Shown here: in pieces, positions 1 through 8,948 of the stretch
Position numbering within the stretch: position 1 is the first letter of the stretch
How the letters are laid out: each line of letters opens with the position of its first letter
NCBI GenBank assembly: GCA_049487715.1
Contig: CP150577.1
Span: forward strand, 186,001-250,000
Direction: 5' to 3'
DNA length: 64,000 nucleotides
From: Pycnococcus provasolii
Lineage: Eukaryota; Chlorophyta; Pseudoscourfieldiophyceae; Pseudoscourfieldiales
Notes under the pieces: model-generated
Seen by the model: the letters and a program-made list of their open reading frames with translations, nothing else
What the model was told of the DNA's origin: nothing
Database searches by the model: none
Program-made: the position numbers and the translations under genes

Positions 1-63
1 TGCAGAAGGAAGAATGAAATGAATGCAAATAGTTCGTCTGGGAGATGAAAGCGACGCACTTCT

Positions 64-762
64 ATGCCCAATAATCGAATGTGCGCAGAAACATTTCAGA
101 AGACCCTTTCAAATCTTTTGGCCGAGGAAAACTTCTTTGTCGTACAAATTGGTGCAAATGATGGCGTATCTCAAGGCGACGTTGTCTTTCCGATCGCAAA
201 ATATGAGAACGTAAAGGGCGTGTTGATGGAACCTCAACCAAACGTCTACGAAAGGCTGAGACACAATTACAAATTCGCTGAGGAAAGAATCTCCGTTGTC
301 AACGCCGCATTAGGTCATAAATCGTCAGCTACTGATATGTTCGTGCCACACGACATGGAAGACGGTAAGTGTGTACCAACTGGCACAGTTTCCGGACTCG
401 CAACTATGTCCGAGCAACACGCATTTATTGCACAACGAAGAAGGATGCAGCAAATTAGAGCGGGCAAAAGGTGGTGTCCAATCACATTCAACAGGACCTC
501 CATTCGCGTGAGAACATTCGACGATTTGAGTGAATCTAATAAAATTCCAAAAGGATACTCTCTTCTTCAAGTCGATGTTGAGGGACTTGATGATAGGGTC
601 ATTTACATGACGAGAGCTAATGAGTTCCGGCCGATGCTCATACGCTGGGAGCACAAGTTTCTCTCGAAAGCGAATATGCAAAAGCTAAGCGATTATCTCA
701 CGAAAGAAGGGTATATGACACCGAGGCTTGAAAAGTCCGATGCATGGACATGTTTGATATGA
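64..762 (+). CDS. FkbM-family SAM-dependent methyltransferase
   Basis: A 232-residue protein of the FkbM methyltransferase family, which O-methylates sugars and other small molecules. The SAM-binding loop is visible as VVQIGANDG near residue 27. The family's second signature is seen as LLQVDVEGLDD near residue 180, the counterpart of the usual IKIDVEG motif. An in-frame stop lies just upstream at 46-48, so the ATG at 64 is a reasonable start and the protein is intronless. No signal peptide is seen, unlike the other FkbM genes in this window. It sits alone, with a repeat-derived tract downstream. The substrate cannot be told from sequence; a glycan hydroxyl is inferred from the many sugar genes in the window. 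Confidence 0.85.
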   Translation: MPNNRMCAETFQKTLSNLLAEENFFVVQIGANDGVSQGDVVFPIAKYENVKGVLMEPQPNVYERLRHNYKFAEERISVVNAALGHKSSATDMFVPHDMEDGKCVPTGTVSGLATMSEQHAFIAQRRRMQQIRAGKRWCPITFNRTSIRVRTFDDLSESNKIPKGYSLLQVDVEGLDDRVIYMTRANEFRPMLIRWEHKFLSKANMQKLSDYLTKEGYMTPRLEKSDAWTCLI

Positions 763-1761
763 GATGAGTAGAGATGTTTCAGGCTCAAGCTTATGTTACA
801 CTTTCTTAACAGACCTCCGTCCTTTACGCGACACCGTCCCCGTAGGATTAGTTAGTTCTCACAACAGTATTGCAACATTCAGGTCATAAGGAATGTAGAC
901 GATGTCGGTCAATAGAAGAGAAAGGTCTGTATCATATGTCGTGTAGCACTCTGCTCCGGTCCATGATGACGATGTTCTGTTTTTATTTAGTGCATGCTGC
1001 GTCCCCACGTGCGATTCCCCTTCTGCGTGTGTGTGAAGAAGTTTGTCAGTTGCTACCTTAGTATAGCCCATATTACCCGCATTTGATACTGATGCAACAC
1101 CAGGGGTGAATCCCCGCTCCAGTGGAGGGGTATATCCACCAATTCGTTGATTGTACTCGCCACATTTCGCATCTTCCTTCACAACATGCGCGAAAAAAGG
1201 TTGCAGCGTTTGAAGACGATGTGGTCACGTCTTCTACGATCACAATCTCCATTTGAGAACGCAGGCGATTGTGATCGTAGAAGACGCGAGAGATACGATC
1301 AATGTGCAAATTAACAAGGAGGCAATCAAGGAGGTGAGCATGAAATAACGCTCGGAGTGCGTACAGTCAGGGCCACTTCAGGCGCACGTGACCGCATCTC
1401 CACGCATTCCTCCTACAGAAACCATCGAGATGTGCCTGGAGTGTGGACGCGCTTTGGACGACCGGCACGGTCCGGTGTATTCTTGCCTCCGCAAGCACGC
1501 GTCGCGCGTGCATTTGCAAAGGCATGCTATGTCCCTGTGAAGGAGTGGCGGCTCCCTGACGTTGGATTTGCCTGTGGGAAAAGATATTGGGTTGGATTTG
1601 GATGAGATTTGATTGAAGGCCTGGGTACGCGAGGAGGAGTGTTGGGGGATAGCAGTACCGGTTCGTCCCTCGAATCGTGAACCCATACGATAGGCCAAAG
1701 TTCATGAATTTTTTATTTTTTATTTTGTTTTTGGAAAATTCTCGAAAATTTAAATAATCTT
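763..1761. other. Intergenic tract with a 19-bp perfect hairpin
   Basis: No convincing long gene. A perfect inverted repeat lies at 1229-1247 and 1267-1285 (arm GTCTTCTACGATCACAATC, 19 nt spacer), able to form a strong hairpin. A 37-codon ATG ORF at 1430-1540 has a CxxC...C...H pattern (it starts MCLECGRALDDRHG) that looks like a zinc-finger fragment. It is too short to assign. Confidence 0.4.
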
Positions 1762-2061
1762 ATGTACGCCTGCGTTTTTGTGGCCAATCGCCTCCCTCGT
1801 GAACTTGTTTCCTCACGCCAATTCAACTTACACCACATTCCAGGTATCAACAACCCAGCTGATCTGCTTACCAAGCCACTGTCGCGCACGCAGCTTCGTC
1901 ACCTCTTCCGCATTCTTCGCCGACTTGCGTGGGGTGGTGACCCGGATTCGTCAAACACGCCTCACGGCTCGAAGCCGAAGCAACTGAAACGGGCTCCGCA
2001 CGATTCTGCCTCTGCTCAGACTCAGCCGTCAGCTAAACGCATCAAACAACAATCCAGCTAG
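1762..2061 (+). pseudogene. Ty1/Copia reverse-transcriptase polyprotein, RNase H C-terminal fragment
   Basis: About 100 codons matching the C-terminal end of a Copia polyprotein. The segment HHIPGINNPADLLTKPLS corresponds to the conserved end of Copia RNase H (H...NxADxxTKPL). The reverse transcriptase, integrase and most of RNase H are missing, so this is a 3' remnant of a retrotransposon. Upstream of 1762 the sequence is AT-rich and unrelated. A lysine/serine-rich tail ends in a stop at 2061. A second, different Copia RNase H remnant lies at 62039-62253 on the other strand. Confidence 0.7.
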
Positions 2062-2334
2062 ATTGCAGCTTGACGTTTTCTTTCCTTCCTCACTACTGAG
2101 GTGGTTTTCTTTTCACGTCCTTTTGACGCCTTTTTGCGCTGTTCCCACGACGCGTGGGTGGTGTGTGGGGATAACCCCTAATACGCTCCCCTGGGAACAG
2201 ATAACCCCTAGAGGGGAACAGGATAAGGCCTTTATATATTTTTCCTATCTTGTAACCATTCTCTACTTATCCTTACCTTCCCTTAAGCCTGGCGGCCTTA
2301 AGGTGAAGTGAGTTGGGCTACTGCGCAGCCCGCC

Positions 2335-2387
2335 ACAAGGGGGCCCTCTACCGTTTACCCCGACTAAACCTTCGGTAGAATCGTACA
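2335..2387 (-). repeat. LTR end fragment (TGTACGATTCTACC family)
   Basis: On the minus strand this reads TGTACGATTCTACCGAAGG followed by GGGGTAAACGGTAGAGGGCCC. The same segment begins the LTR copies at 54790, 62482, 63443 and 41949 (minus). Only the first ~50 bp are shared here. Confidence 0.65.
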
Positions 2388-2445
2388 TAAAATAAAAACT
2401 AAAAATTCAGAAGGGCGCCTCTTTGATTCTGTCCCCGATCCTTAA

Positions 2446-2590
2446 GTTGTAAGACCACTCTTTTCTTCCACCACTCTTAGACCACTCTTTATACTTATTC
2501 TCTTCAACTCGCGCGCTCGTCACTCCAAACCCTGCTCCGCTCTATTCTAGAACACTCTTTTCTTTTCTACTTATTCTCTTCAATAGATGT
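2446..2590 (+). repeat. Dispersed upstream repeat (CTACTTATTCTCTTCA / ACTCGCGCGCTCG module)
   Basis: Contains the 16-mer-type motif TACTTATTCTCTTCA twice, and between the two copies ACTCGCGCGCTCGTCACTCC and its continuation to CTCTATTC. The same module, in the same orientation relative to the following gene, lies upstream of the genes starting at 19259 (minus) and 58505 (minus). A shorter version precedes the gene starting at 27103 (minus). Here it lies ~230 bp upstream of the SDR gene at 2822. It may be a shared promoter/5' leader or the end of a mobile element. Confidence 0.6.
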
Positions 2591-2821
2591 GCTTGTTTTT
2601 CTGCTAGTTGACGGGGTTGCAATTAGACGAAATAGCACATCGTTTCTGCCAGTACACTCTAATATCTAAATATAGCAGCATCAACGAATTGCTCGCGTCA
2701 CCTCCGTCGTCTCCGCAACCACCAGGTGCGAAAGCGGAAGCGAAAGCGTGCATAGGCGGTTGCCAGAGTCATCGACGACGAGGATTGGAGTGAGGGTTCG
2801 GGCGGTGCGCCAGGGTGTAGT

Positions 2822-3595
2822 ATGCGCGTGCTCGTGTTAGGTGCGTCCGGCTTCATAGGACAGCATGTGTCTTCCCACCTCGTTTCAGGTGGCCACGACG
2901 TGGTGCCCCTCAAGGGTGCGAAGTCTCTCGACCTGTGCGACGCCAGTGCCGTGTCCGCCTTCTTTGCGGTCAACGGACCCTTTGACTGCGTCGTGCATAG
3001 CTGCGTGCAGGGGGGACGACGCACAAAGGAGGAGGATGCTGGGATATTCTGGAACAATGTTCGCATGCTCGACAGTGTGCTACAGTGCAGCGACAGCTTC
3101 AAATCTATCGTACATTTTTCGAGTGGAGCGGGCGAGTGCGCGCGGCACACGCCGTACGGCCTGTCGAAGCGTGTGAATGACGTGCTCCTACGTGAATACG
3201 ACTCTGCGTATAACTTCCGGGTCTTTGGATGTTTTGGGGCTGGCGAGGCGGACGATCGGTTTATCACACGAGGTGTGAGCTGCCTGCGAACCAGCGAAGA
3301 GCTCGTCGTGCACCAAGATCGCTATTTCGACTTTGTATACGTGGAGGACCTGTGCAAGCTCGTCGCTGCTGTGGTGGACGGACGCGACGACATCCCGCGC
3401 CAGCTCGATGCAGTGTACCGCACGAAGGTGAGGCTGACGGATATAGCGAGCATCATCGGATGTGCGTACCGTTTGGGCGATGCCTCCTCCTTGGGCGCTG
3501 AGTACGTCGGACGGGGCAACGGCTGTCTTGAAGACTACTTTGCAAACCTCGTCGGCCTTGAGGAGGGTATCACGAGGATGCATCACGAAGAGTAG
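2822..3595 (+). CDS. Extended SDR family NDP-sugar epimerase/dehydratase-like protein
   Basis: A 257-residue short-chain dehydrogenase/reductase. The N-terminus MRVLVLGASGFIGQH is a textbook Rossmann nucleotide-binding loop (GxxGFIG). The catalytic YxxxK is visible as YGLSK near residue 106, and a serine pair in HFSSG just before it can serve as the catalytic Ser. It is shorter than the usual ~310-340 residues of sugar epimerases, so the substrate domain is compact, as in some dTDP- or GDP-hexose reductases. The ATG at 2822 is chosen because the Rossmann strand starts immediately. An NAD(P)-dependent step on a nucleotide sugar is expected; substrate unknown. A 23-G tract lies 180 bp downstream. 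Confidence 0.85.
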   Translation: MRVLVLGASGFIGQHVSSHLVSGGHDVVPLKGAKSLDLCDASAVSAFFAVNGPFDCVVHSCVQGGRRTKEEDAGIFWNNVRMLDSVLQCSDSFKSIVHFSSGAGECARHTPYGLSKRVNDVLLREYDSAYNFRVFGCFGAGEADDRFITRGVSCLRTSEELVVHQDRYFDFVYVEDLCKLVAAVVDGRDDIPRQLDAVYRTKVRLTDIASIIGCAYRLGDASSLGAEYVGRGNGCLEDYFANLVGLEEGITRMHHEE

Positions 3596-4370
3596 ACGGC
3601 CCCCCGCAACGCCGGCATGACCATCCACGGTGGCAAGAGTCTTGTTTAGGAGTATCGTCAAGACCATCTCACGACAGCCCGCGCTATCTTTTCCTATTTC
3701 GGCTCGCGCTCGAACGTACAATACGCTTCCTTCCGCGACAACACTGTCTCCACCGGAGGCGCGTAATACGTCTGGAGGGGGGGGGGGGGGGGGGGGGGGA
3801 TGTGGCCAACTCGTCGTTTTTGAAGAATGATTCTCGGAAGTGTAATTTTGAGGAGGGAAGCGCAACAAGGAACAGCGCGAAAGGCGAAACGAAAACAGAA
3901 ACGAAAGGAGGAAACCCCAAAAAGCGTAGGCCGATGAGGGCGCGGGACCCAATCAACGGCGTCGGAAATAATCCCCACCACGGGCGGAGCGCATATAAGA
4001 GTGCGCGTGGGCCGCGGCAACGAAGTCAAATGTGTCCGAAAAATTGCGCGAGCGATAAGAACAATGATCGTGTTGTTGGGCAGAACGAGAAGGGTCCAAG
4101 GTGAGGTTGGGCGGAGAGGGAGGGAGGGAGGGGAGCGGATGGGCTGAGCGTGGCGAAACAGAAAGTGAAGTTTTGTAGACTTGACTCGCGCCAGCCGCGA
4201 GCATAGAGGCACCCCCCACTCGCACGGAGGCGGAACGAGAGGCACGTCGTAACGAAAAGCAGCCGACAACCGCCCCGGAACAGGAAGAGGTCATGGTGAC
4301 ACTAGAGGAGACAATCTGAAGACCACGAAGGATGAATCACTCTCCGTTTATATGAATGTGCTAGACACAT
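3596..4370. other. Intergenic tract with a 23-nt poly-G run
   Basis: A homopolymer of 23 G residues at 3777-3799 is followed by purine-rich, low-information sequence. The open frames here are low-complexity readings (poly-Pro/poly-Gly) and are not called. The last ~50 bp before 4371 are not shared with the second Fanzor locus. Confidence 0.5.
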
Positions 4371-4583
4371 TACAGTTTATCGAACTGTTAACGATTGGGA
4401 CCAAAACCCTTCTCAGGGGTGGACACGGTCCTCTAATTTTTTTTGGTTTGCTGGTTGGGGGCGAGATATTGCCAAAAACAAAGTTGCCAATATCTCAACG
4501 TGTGAGATATTGGCACAGGTTATTGGCACTATCCTCCTTGGACATGTCATCCTGTCCTTGTCGTCGACGACTCTGGCAACCAC
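4371..4583 (-). ncRNA. Candidate Fanzor guide RNA (fRNA/omega-RNA) scaffold, copy 1
   Basis: Directly downstream of the Fanzor stop codon on the minus strand and nearly identical to 49640-49850. It keeps the 13-bp stem at 4485-4497/4503-4515 (arms TGCCAATATCTCA / TGAGATATTGGCA), the 12-nt palindrome GTCGTCGACGAC, the GGACA...TGTCC hairpin and the terminal stem-loop (ACAGTT/AACTGT type) at 4372-4388. The AACCCT-GAGA-AGGGTT hairpin of the other copy carries one mismatch here. Homology between the loci ends exactly at 4371. In TnpB/Fanzor systems the guide RNA scaffold is made from this 3' region and the guide from flanking DNA; that role here is inference. Confidence 0.55.
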
Positions 4584-7500
4584 CTAAGGGTGTTGTGCAC
4601 CGCCGGCACCTGGTTGCTGCGGCAGCGATGGCGACGTGATCACGCTGTAGATGCTGTCGACGTGGACGGAATACGTGTTATTGTCGCCTTCAAAAAGTAC
4701 CTCGAGGTTGCCATTCGCACCGTCGAGGCTTATCACCACGGCTTTATAAGCACCTTCTGGCGTATCCTTTGTCTTTTCCAACCACACCATAACCTCCGAT
4801 CTCTTCACGATCTTCAGAATACCTTGTTCTGTGTCTGTGTACACAAAGGCATCAATGTTGGCCTCGTATTCAAAGTGGCCATCGCTGTCTGTGTCTTCGT
4901 CGTCTTCGCTGTAATCCTCCTCCTCCTCCTCCTCTTCTTCCTCCTCCTCTTCCTCCTCCCCCTCCTCCTCGTCCTCCTCCTCGTCCTCGTCGACTTTCTT
5001 CTTGTTTCCCTTTACTATGCTGGCTTTCCTTCCAGCCTCGTCTTCTGGTGCCTTTGTGTCAGCCTTGCTTGTGGCACCAGGTGGAGGTGCCTTACTGTTT
5101 TGGTATGACTTCCGCTTCGGCTTTGGCGGACCAGCACCTCCGACGTCGGACGACCCGGAACCCTCCGCCGCGATGCGACGCATGGCGATGAGGAAATCAA
5201 GTAGAATCATGAAGCACGCACCGAGGTCGCGGTGGCGAGTGGCGTGGCACTTTGGACACTTGAAGTGACGCGAGAATCCAAGGGAACCGTGTACGGCGCC
5301 GCACACGCAGCCCTTCGACGTGAGGTACTCGCTCACGGTGAAGTACTTGATTCCAGTGTTCTCGCACTTGGATTGGAGGAGATCTGTCATGGTAGCCACG
5401 CCAAGGCCGAGCATGCGCCGGCGGAAGTCGGTCCCCATGGGCTTGCCGCGCGCCTTCCGTTGCGTCATCCGCGTCACCGCCAGGCGGGGCACGAGCACGA
5501 CGTCCGCCAGCGCCGTGATGTGGTTCACGATGGTGTGCCTCGCCTTGTTCTTGGTTGCCTCCAACTCGTGGAGCGTCCGCTGGTATTCGTTCGTCTTGGC
5601 CTTCCTCTCATTCTCGTCCTTCTCCAAGTCCATCGCCGATCGGGCACTGTCGACTTTCTTCTTCTTCCAGTCGATGAACCGCGACAATCCAGCGCCGAAC
5701 CGCAACTCGAAGCAGCTCCCGTCCGGCTCCACCAGAAGGCCAGTGAACGCCGTCGACTCGCCAGGGTCGAGCACGATCCACCGCTTGCCCTTGACGAACT
5801 TATCCGCGTCTTCGATGCGGTATTCCGGAATCTTGCATGCAGTGACGAGCACGGGCTTGTATCCTCTCGACTTCTCCCGGCGCGGATGCTCTTGCTTCTC
5901 TTGCACTTTCGACGACTTGCTTGCCTCCGCCCCATCCCCACGCGACCTCGCTGGCTCCGCTTCCTCCTCCGTCGCCGATGCCGCATGTGCTGCCGAATGC
6001 GTTGTACGAGCTTTCTTGTGCTTTGGGGAATGCGACGGAGACGTGACCGGGCCAGCCTCCTGGGCTGCTGCCGCCGCCTCCTTCGTCTCCGCGTCCTTCG
6101 TACGCAAAATGAGCCTCGGGTGCGTGCAGCCGCGTTTGCACCTCTCCAAACCGGCTTTGCGGGCAAGCTCGTCCTGCGATGGCGATGGAGAATGACCTGC
6201 GGCGTTGTCGCTCGTGCTGAGGCGACCGAGGCGACCGTGCTCGGCACAAAAGAGACCATCGACATGTCCAGGAATGTCGAGAGGTACCATCCCGCCCTGT
6301 GCGGGGTTGCACCGTGGCTTCGTCTTGTCAGGCATTGGAGGCGGCTTCTTGGTGGGCACGGGCACATGCCCTGCGGCCGCAGCGGATCCTCGTTGTGTGC
6401 GCACACGGACGTGCTCTTCCGTAAGCGCAAAGTTCTTGAATGTGATTTTGTTCTTGTCTTTGCAGGCAACCTTTGGATTGCGTGGGTTGCTCTCTGATGG
6501 CTTCGAGAGCCGACATATCACGTTCGCATGAAGGCCGCACTTTGGGATGTCCGCCTCGCCACTAGCCCGGGGAGGCGGCCTTGATGCCATCACTTGCATA
6601 AAGGCAATGGTGCACCCAGCAGGAACGGTGAGCTTGGCATGCTTCGCGAGAGGGAGTACGCACGGAACGGATCTATTATCGGCGATGAGGATGGCGCGAA
6701 GCTTGAGCACCTTTGATTCAGATGTTGTGTTCGCGACGTGCATGTACTGGTACGACTCGGAATCTCCACACACGTACACGTCGAGGCATTCATCGGAACG
6801 TTCCATATCGATAGCCATCTCAAGTGCACTCTGGATCACGTCTTTGTTCGTGCTTCCCTTGTACACTTTCGAATTCTGCTTGGAAGGATTCATGAATGCG
6901 GCATACACAGCAGAGGGCCGATGCGTGATCGGGGGGTTCACCGAAAACTTCTCAGGCCACGGCCACACCTGGCTCCTCGCCCACTTTCTTCCGGCATCGA
7001 TTTGATACTTTGACACCAGATTTTGTTCAGTCTTGATTGAAACATTTGCATGATGGGTCCGATAGCCTGCCTTGTATGCAGTGCAGCCCTGTCGTTGCAA
7101 AACCATGCTCAATGCACTGCCGATGGAACTCTTCACCTTCTCATGATGGTTCTTCTTTAGCTCCTTATCGAGTTCTGAATTCGGATTGCCACTTGCGAGT
7201 TCGGCCATCAGGGCGTCCATGGACATGCGCTTTTTGTTCATTTTGAAGCATGCGCTATCGATCGGGTAGTGCGCCCTCCACACTTGGGCGTCCACTTTCT
7301 CACCAATCTCGTGGAGAATCGGCTTTTGCTCAATTATCTTTTGCACCTTTTCCGTTCTCATGAGGAGCAGGCGTGCAAGCCTTTTGTACGCAATTGCCAG
7401 GTCCATTGCATGTTCCAGCTTGGACTTTTTGGTAAGGGTCGCAACGCCAATGGGGACGCACGCATCTACACCTCCATTGCTTCCCCGCTCTGCGCTGTGC

Positions 7501-7730
7501 AACATTCGCGCTTCTTCGAGAAGGGCAAAAGCGTGAGGATCACTGTCCTTCTCGATAGGCACGGTAAAGCGTTTGGGATCTTCCTTCGTTGCGGCTGCCT
7601 CTTTGCCCTTTTTCTTCGGCGCTTGCTTTGATGCTGCCCTCTGCCGTTGAACTAGCCGAACATCGACATCCAAGCGACCGAAATTTCGGGCAAGAATCTT
7701 TTCGAGAATATAAGGTGGATAACGCAACAT
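4584..7730 (-). CDS. Fanzor (TnpB-like RuvC nuclease), 5'-truncated copy 1
   Basis: A 1048-residue ORF. The C-terminal half carries the RuvC module of Fanzor/TnpB RNA-guided nucleases. Visible are Asp655 in KRWIVLDPGES; no Glu at the canonical RuvC-II strand (VVLVPRLAV); Glu801 in VSEYLTSKGCVCG, the displaced position seen in Fanzors; a CxC...CxxC zinc ribbon (KGCVCG, FKCPKC); and Asp835 in RHRDLGACF. An acidic Glu tract and a small beta-rich C-terminal domain follow. Homology to the copy at 46516-49639 starts at about 7671. The first ~20 residues come from unrelated flanking DNA, so the deaminase-bearing N-terminal ~770 residues of the other copy are absent. About seven substitutions separate the two copies over ~1000 residues, so duplication was recent. 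The catalytic core is intact. The start codon is uncertain and the gene may be non-functional for guide-RNA binding. Confidence 0.85.
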   Translation of the reverse strand: MLRYPPYILEKILARNFGRLDVDVRLVQRQRAASKQAPKKKGKEAAATKEDPKRFTVPIEKDSDPHAFALLEEARMLHSAERGSNGGVDACVPIGVATLTKKSKLEHAMDLAIAYKRLARLLLMRTEKVQKIIEQKPILHEIGEKVDAQVWRAHYPIDSACFKMNKKRMSMDALMAELASGNPNSELDKELKKNHHEKVKSSIGSALSMVLQRQGCTAYKAGYRTHHANVSIKTEQNLVSKYQIDAGRKWARSQVWPWPEKFSVNPPITHRPSAVYAAFMNPSKQNSKVYKGSTNKDVIQSALEMAIDMERSDECLDVYVCGDSESYQYMHVANTTSESKVLKLRAILIADNRSVPCVLPLAKHAKLTVPAGCTIAFMQVMASRPPPRASGEADIPKCGLHANVICRLSKPSESNPRNPKVACKDKNKITFKNFALTEEHVRVRTQRGSAAAAGHVPVPTKKPPPMPDKTKPRCNPAQGGMVPLDIPGHVDGLFCAEHGRLGRLSTSDNAAGHSPSPSQDELARKAGLERCKRGCTHPRLILRTKDAETKEAAAAAQEAGPVTSPSHSPKHKKARTTHSAAHAASATEEEAEPARSRGDGAEASKSSKVQEKQEHPRREKSRGYKPVLVTACKIPEYRIEDADKFVKGKRWIVLDPGESTAFTGLLVEPDGSCFELRFGAGLSRFIDWKKKKVDSARSAMDLEKDENERKAKTNEYQRTLHELEATKNKARHTIVNHITALADVVLVPRLAVTRMTQRKARGKPMGTDFRRRMLGLGVATMTDLLQSKCENTGIKYFTVSEYLTSKGCVCGAVHGSLGFSRHFKCPKCHATRHRDLGACFMILLDFLIAMRRIAAEGSGSSDVGGAGPPKPKRKSYQNSKAPPPGATSKADTKAPEDEAGRKASIVKGNKKKVDEDEEEDEEEGEEEEEEEEEEEEEEDYSEDDEDTDSDGHFEYEANIDAFVYTDTEQGILKIVKRSEVMVWLEKTKDTPEGAYKAVVISLDGANGNLEVLFEGDNNTYSVHVDSIYSVITSPSLPQQPGAGGAQHP

Positions 7731-7755
7731 CGCGAAAACCCAAATTTCAGACCGA

Positions 7756-7775
7756 CCCCCCCCCCCCCCCCCCCC
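7756..7775. repeat. Poly-C tract (20 nt)
   Basis: Twenty consecutive C residues between the truncated 5' end of the Fanzor copy and the long terminal inverted repeat that begins at 7784. Confidence 0.9.
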
Positions 7776-7783
7776 GAAATACG

Positions 7784-8085
7784 TACCTTATAATATATCT
7801 AATGGAAGTCTAATCCCCCCACTATATAAAAAAATAGTAGTAAAATAAATAATAAAATTACTACTTAAATTCACTACGGAAATATAATTAAAATCTAATT
7901 ATTAGACTTTTACATACTATTACTACCGCGCGTATTCCGACGACCATACAAATTACGCGCACCGTATTCTAACACTTATACGAACCGCGCGCGCTATATC
8001 CGACACCCCGCACCGACCCCGCGCATATAAAAACACTATTACACAAACCCCGGTAAAACCCCGGTGAAACCCCGGTAGAATATTT
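7784..8085 (+). repeat. Long terminal inverted repeat, copy 1
   Basis: Starts TACCTTATAATATATCTAA and ends in the triplet of ACCCCGGTA-type motifs near 8085. The same ~300 bp occurs inverted at 12187-12484, direct at 12485-12790 and inverted at 36976-38335. In the latter three the similarity extends to ~470 bp; copy 1 diverges after 8085. Confidence 0.85.
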
Positions 8086-8246
8086 TTTAATTCCAGTAAT
8101 CAAATCATTATTTCATTCAACTTGCGATTGCTATTCAATTGCTATGGTGATTGATAATAATTCCGATTTAAGTTGAATACAGCATACTTTTACATGGTTG
8201 ACATCACCAGCAGGTTATATGAATCTTAATTTAATTCTTTAAGTTA

Positions 8247-8948
8247 GTGATTTTTCATCTCATCAACACAAATTTTATTGTTTATTTTGATCCACCATAT
8301 TTGTTTGAATGTAATACATTCTACGGAGTAAAAGATAAAGATGTTAAATTTTGTTTTCCACCAATACTAGAAACATTCAAAAATCCTAACATCAGTTGTA
8401 TGTTAGTTCATAGTAAAAATGATTATCTAGATGCAACTTTTGGTGATCATCATTTCAAAACTTACGATAAAATATATCAAAATACAAAAAAGAAAGTATT
8501 ACATGATGTATTTTATCATGAACAGCACAAACCAACAAAATCGTTCACAATCACACAAGGGGATTGTTTAGAAGAATTACCAAAAATAGAAACAAATAGT
8601 GTGGATTTAGTAGTAGTGGATTTACCATATAAACAAACGGCTTTTAAAAACACGTGGGATACTGAAATAGATTTAGAAGCAATGTGGAAAGAACTAAAAA
8701 GAATTGGCAAACCAAATACAGCATTTGTATTTTTCTGCACTACCAAGTTTGGGTATGAGTTGATTCATAGTAATCCTAAATGGTTTCGGTATGATTTAGT
8801 ATGGAAGAAAAGTAATGTATGCGGTTTCTTCAACGCCAAGAAGCAACCAATGCGAGTTCACGAAATGGTTTATAGACGCATTTTTGTAGTAACTGTATTC
8901 TTCATCGTTCAAACTTTCTTTCACCAAGTACCAAGTAAAGTTGTCTGA
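8247..8948 (+). pseudogene. Chimeric DNA methyltransferase fragment (D12-type end + N4/N6-type start)
   Basis: Two DNA methyltransferase pieces lie in one frame. The first shows YFDPPY, the DPPY motif of D12/Dam-like adenine methyltransferases, and lacks everything N-terminal of it. The second has GDCLEELPK, a typical N4/N6 methylase opening, followed by VDLVVVDLPY (DPPY-like, with Leu in place of the first Pro) and YDLVWKKS. Homology breaks after FFNAKKQPMRVHEMV, near 8870. There the frame runs into DNA that is antisense to the adjacent RING gene, so the C-terminal part is lost. There is no reliable start codon. Such paired methylases are common in giant and Polinton-like algal viruses, so a viral source is likely. 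Confidence 0.7.

Noticed and set aside
3630-4294. Several ORFs around the poly-G run
   Set aside because: Poly-Gly/poly-Pro readings, no ATG-supported protein-like sequence and no conservation seen.
4590-6531. Long plus-strand ORFs (up to 421 codons) opposite the Fanzor gene, repeated at 47656-49633
   Set aside because: They are antisense shadows of the GC-rich Fanzor coding sequence, Arg/Leu-rich with no domains.
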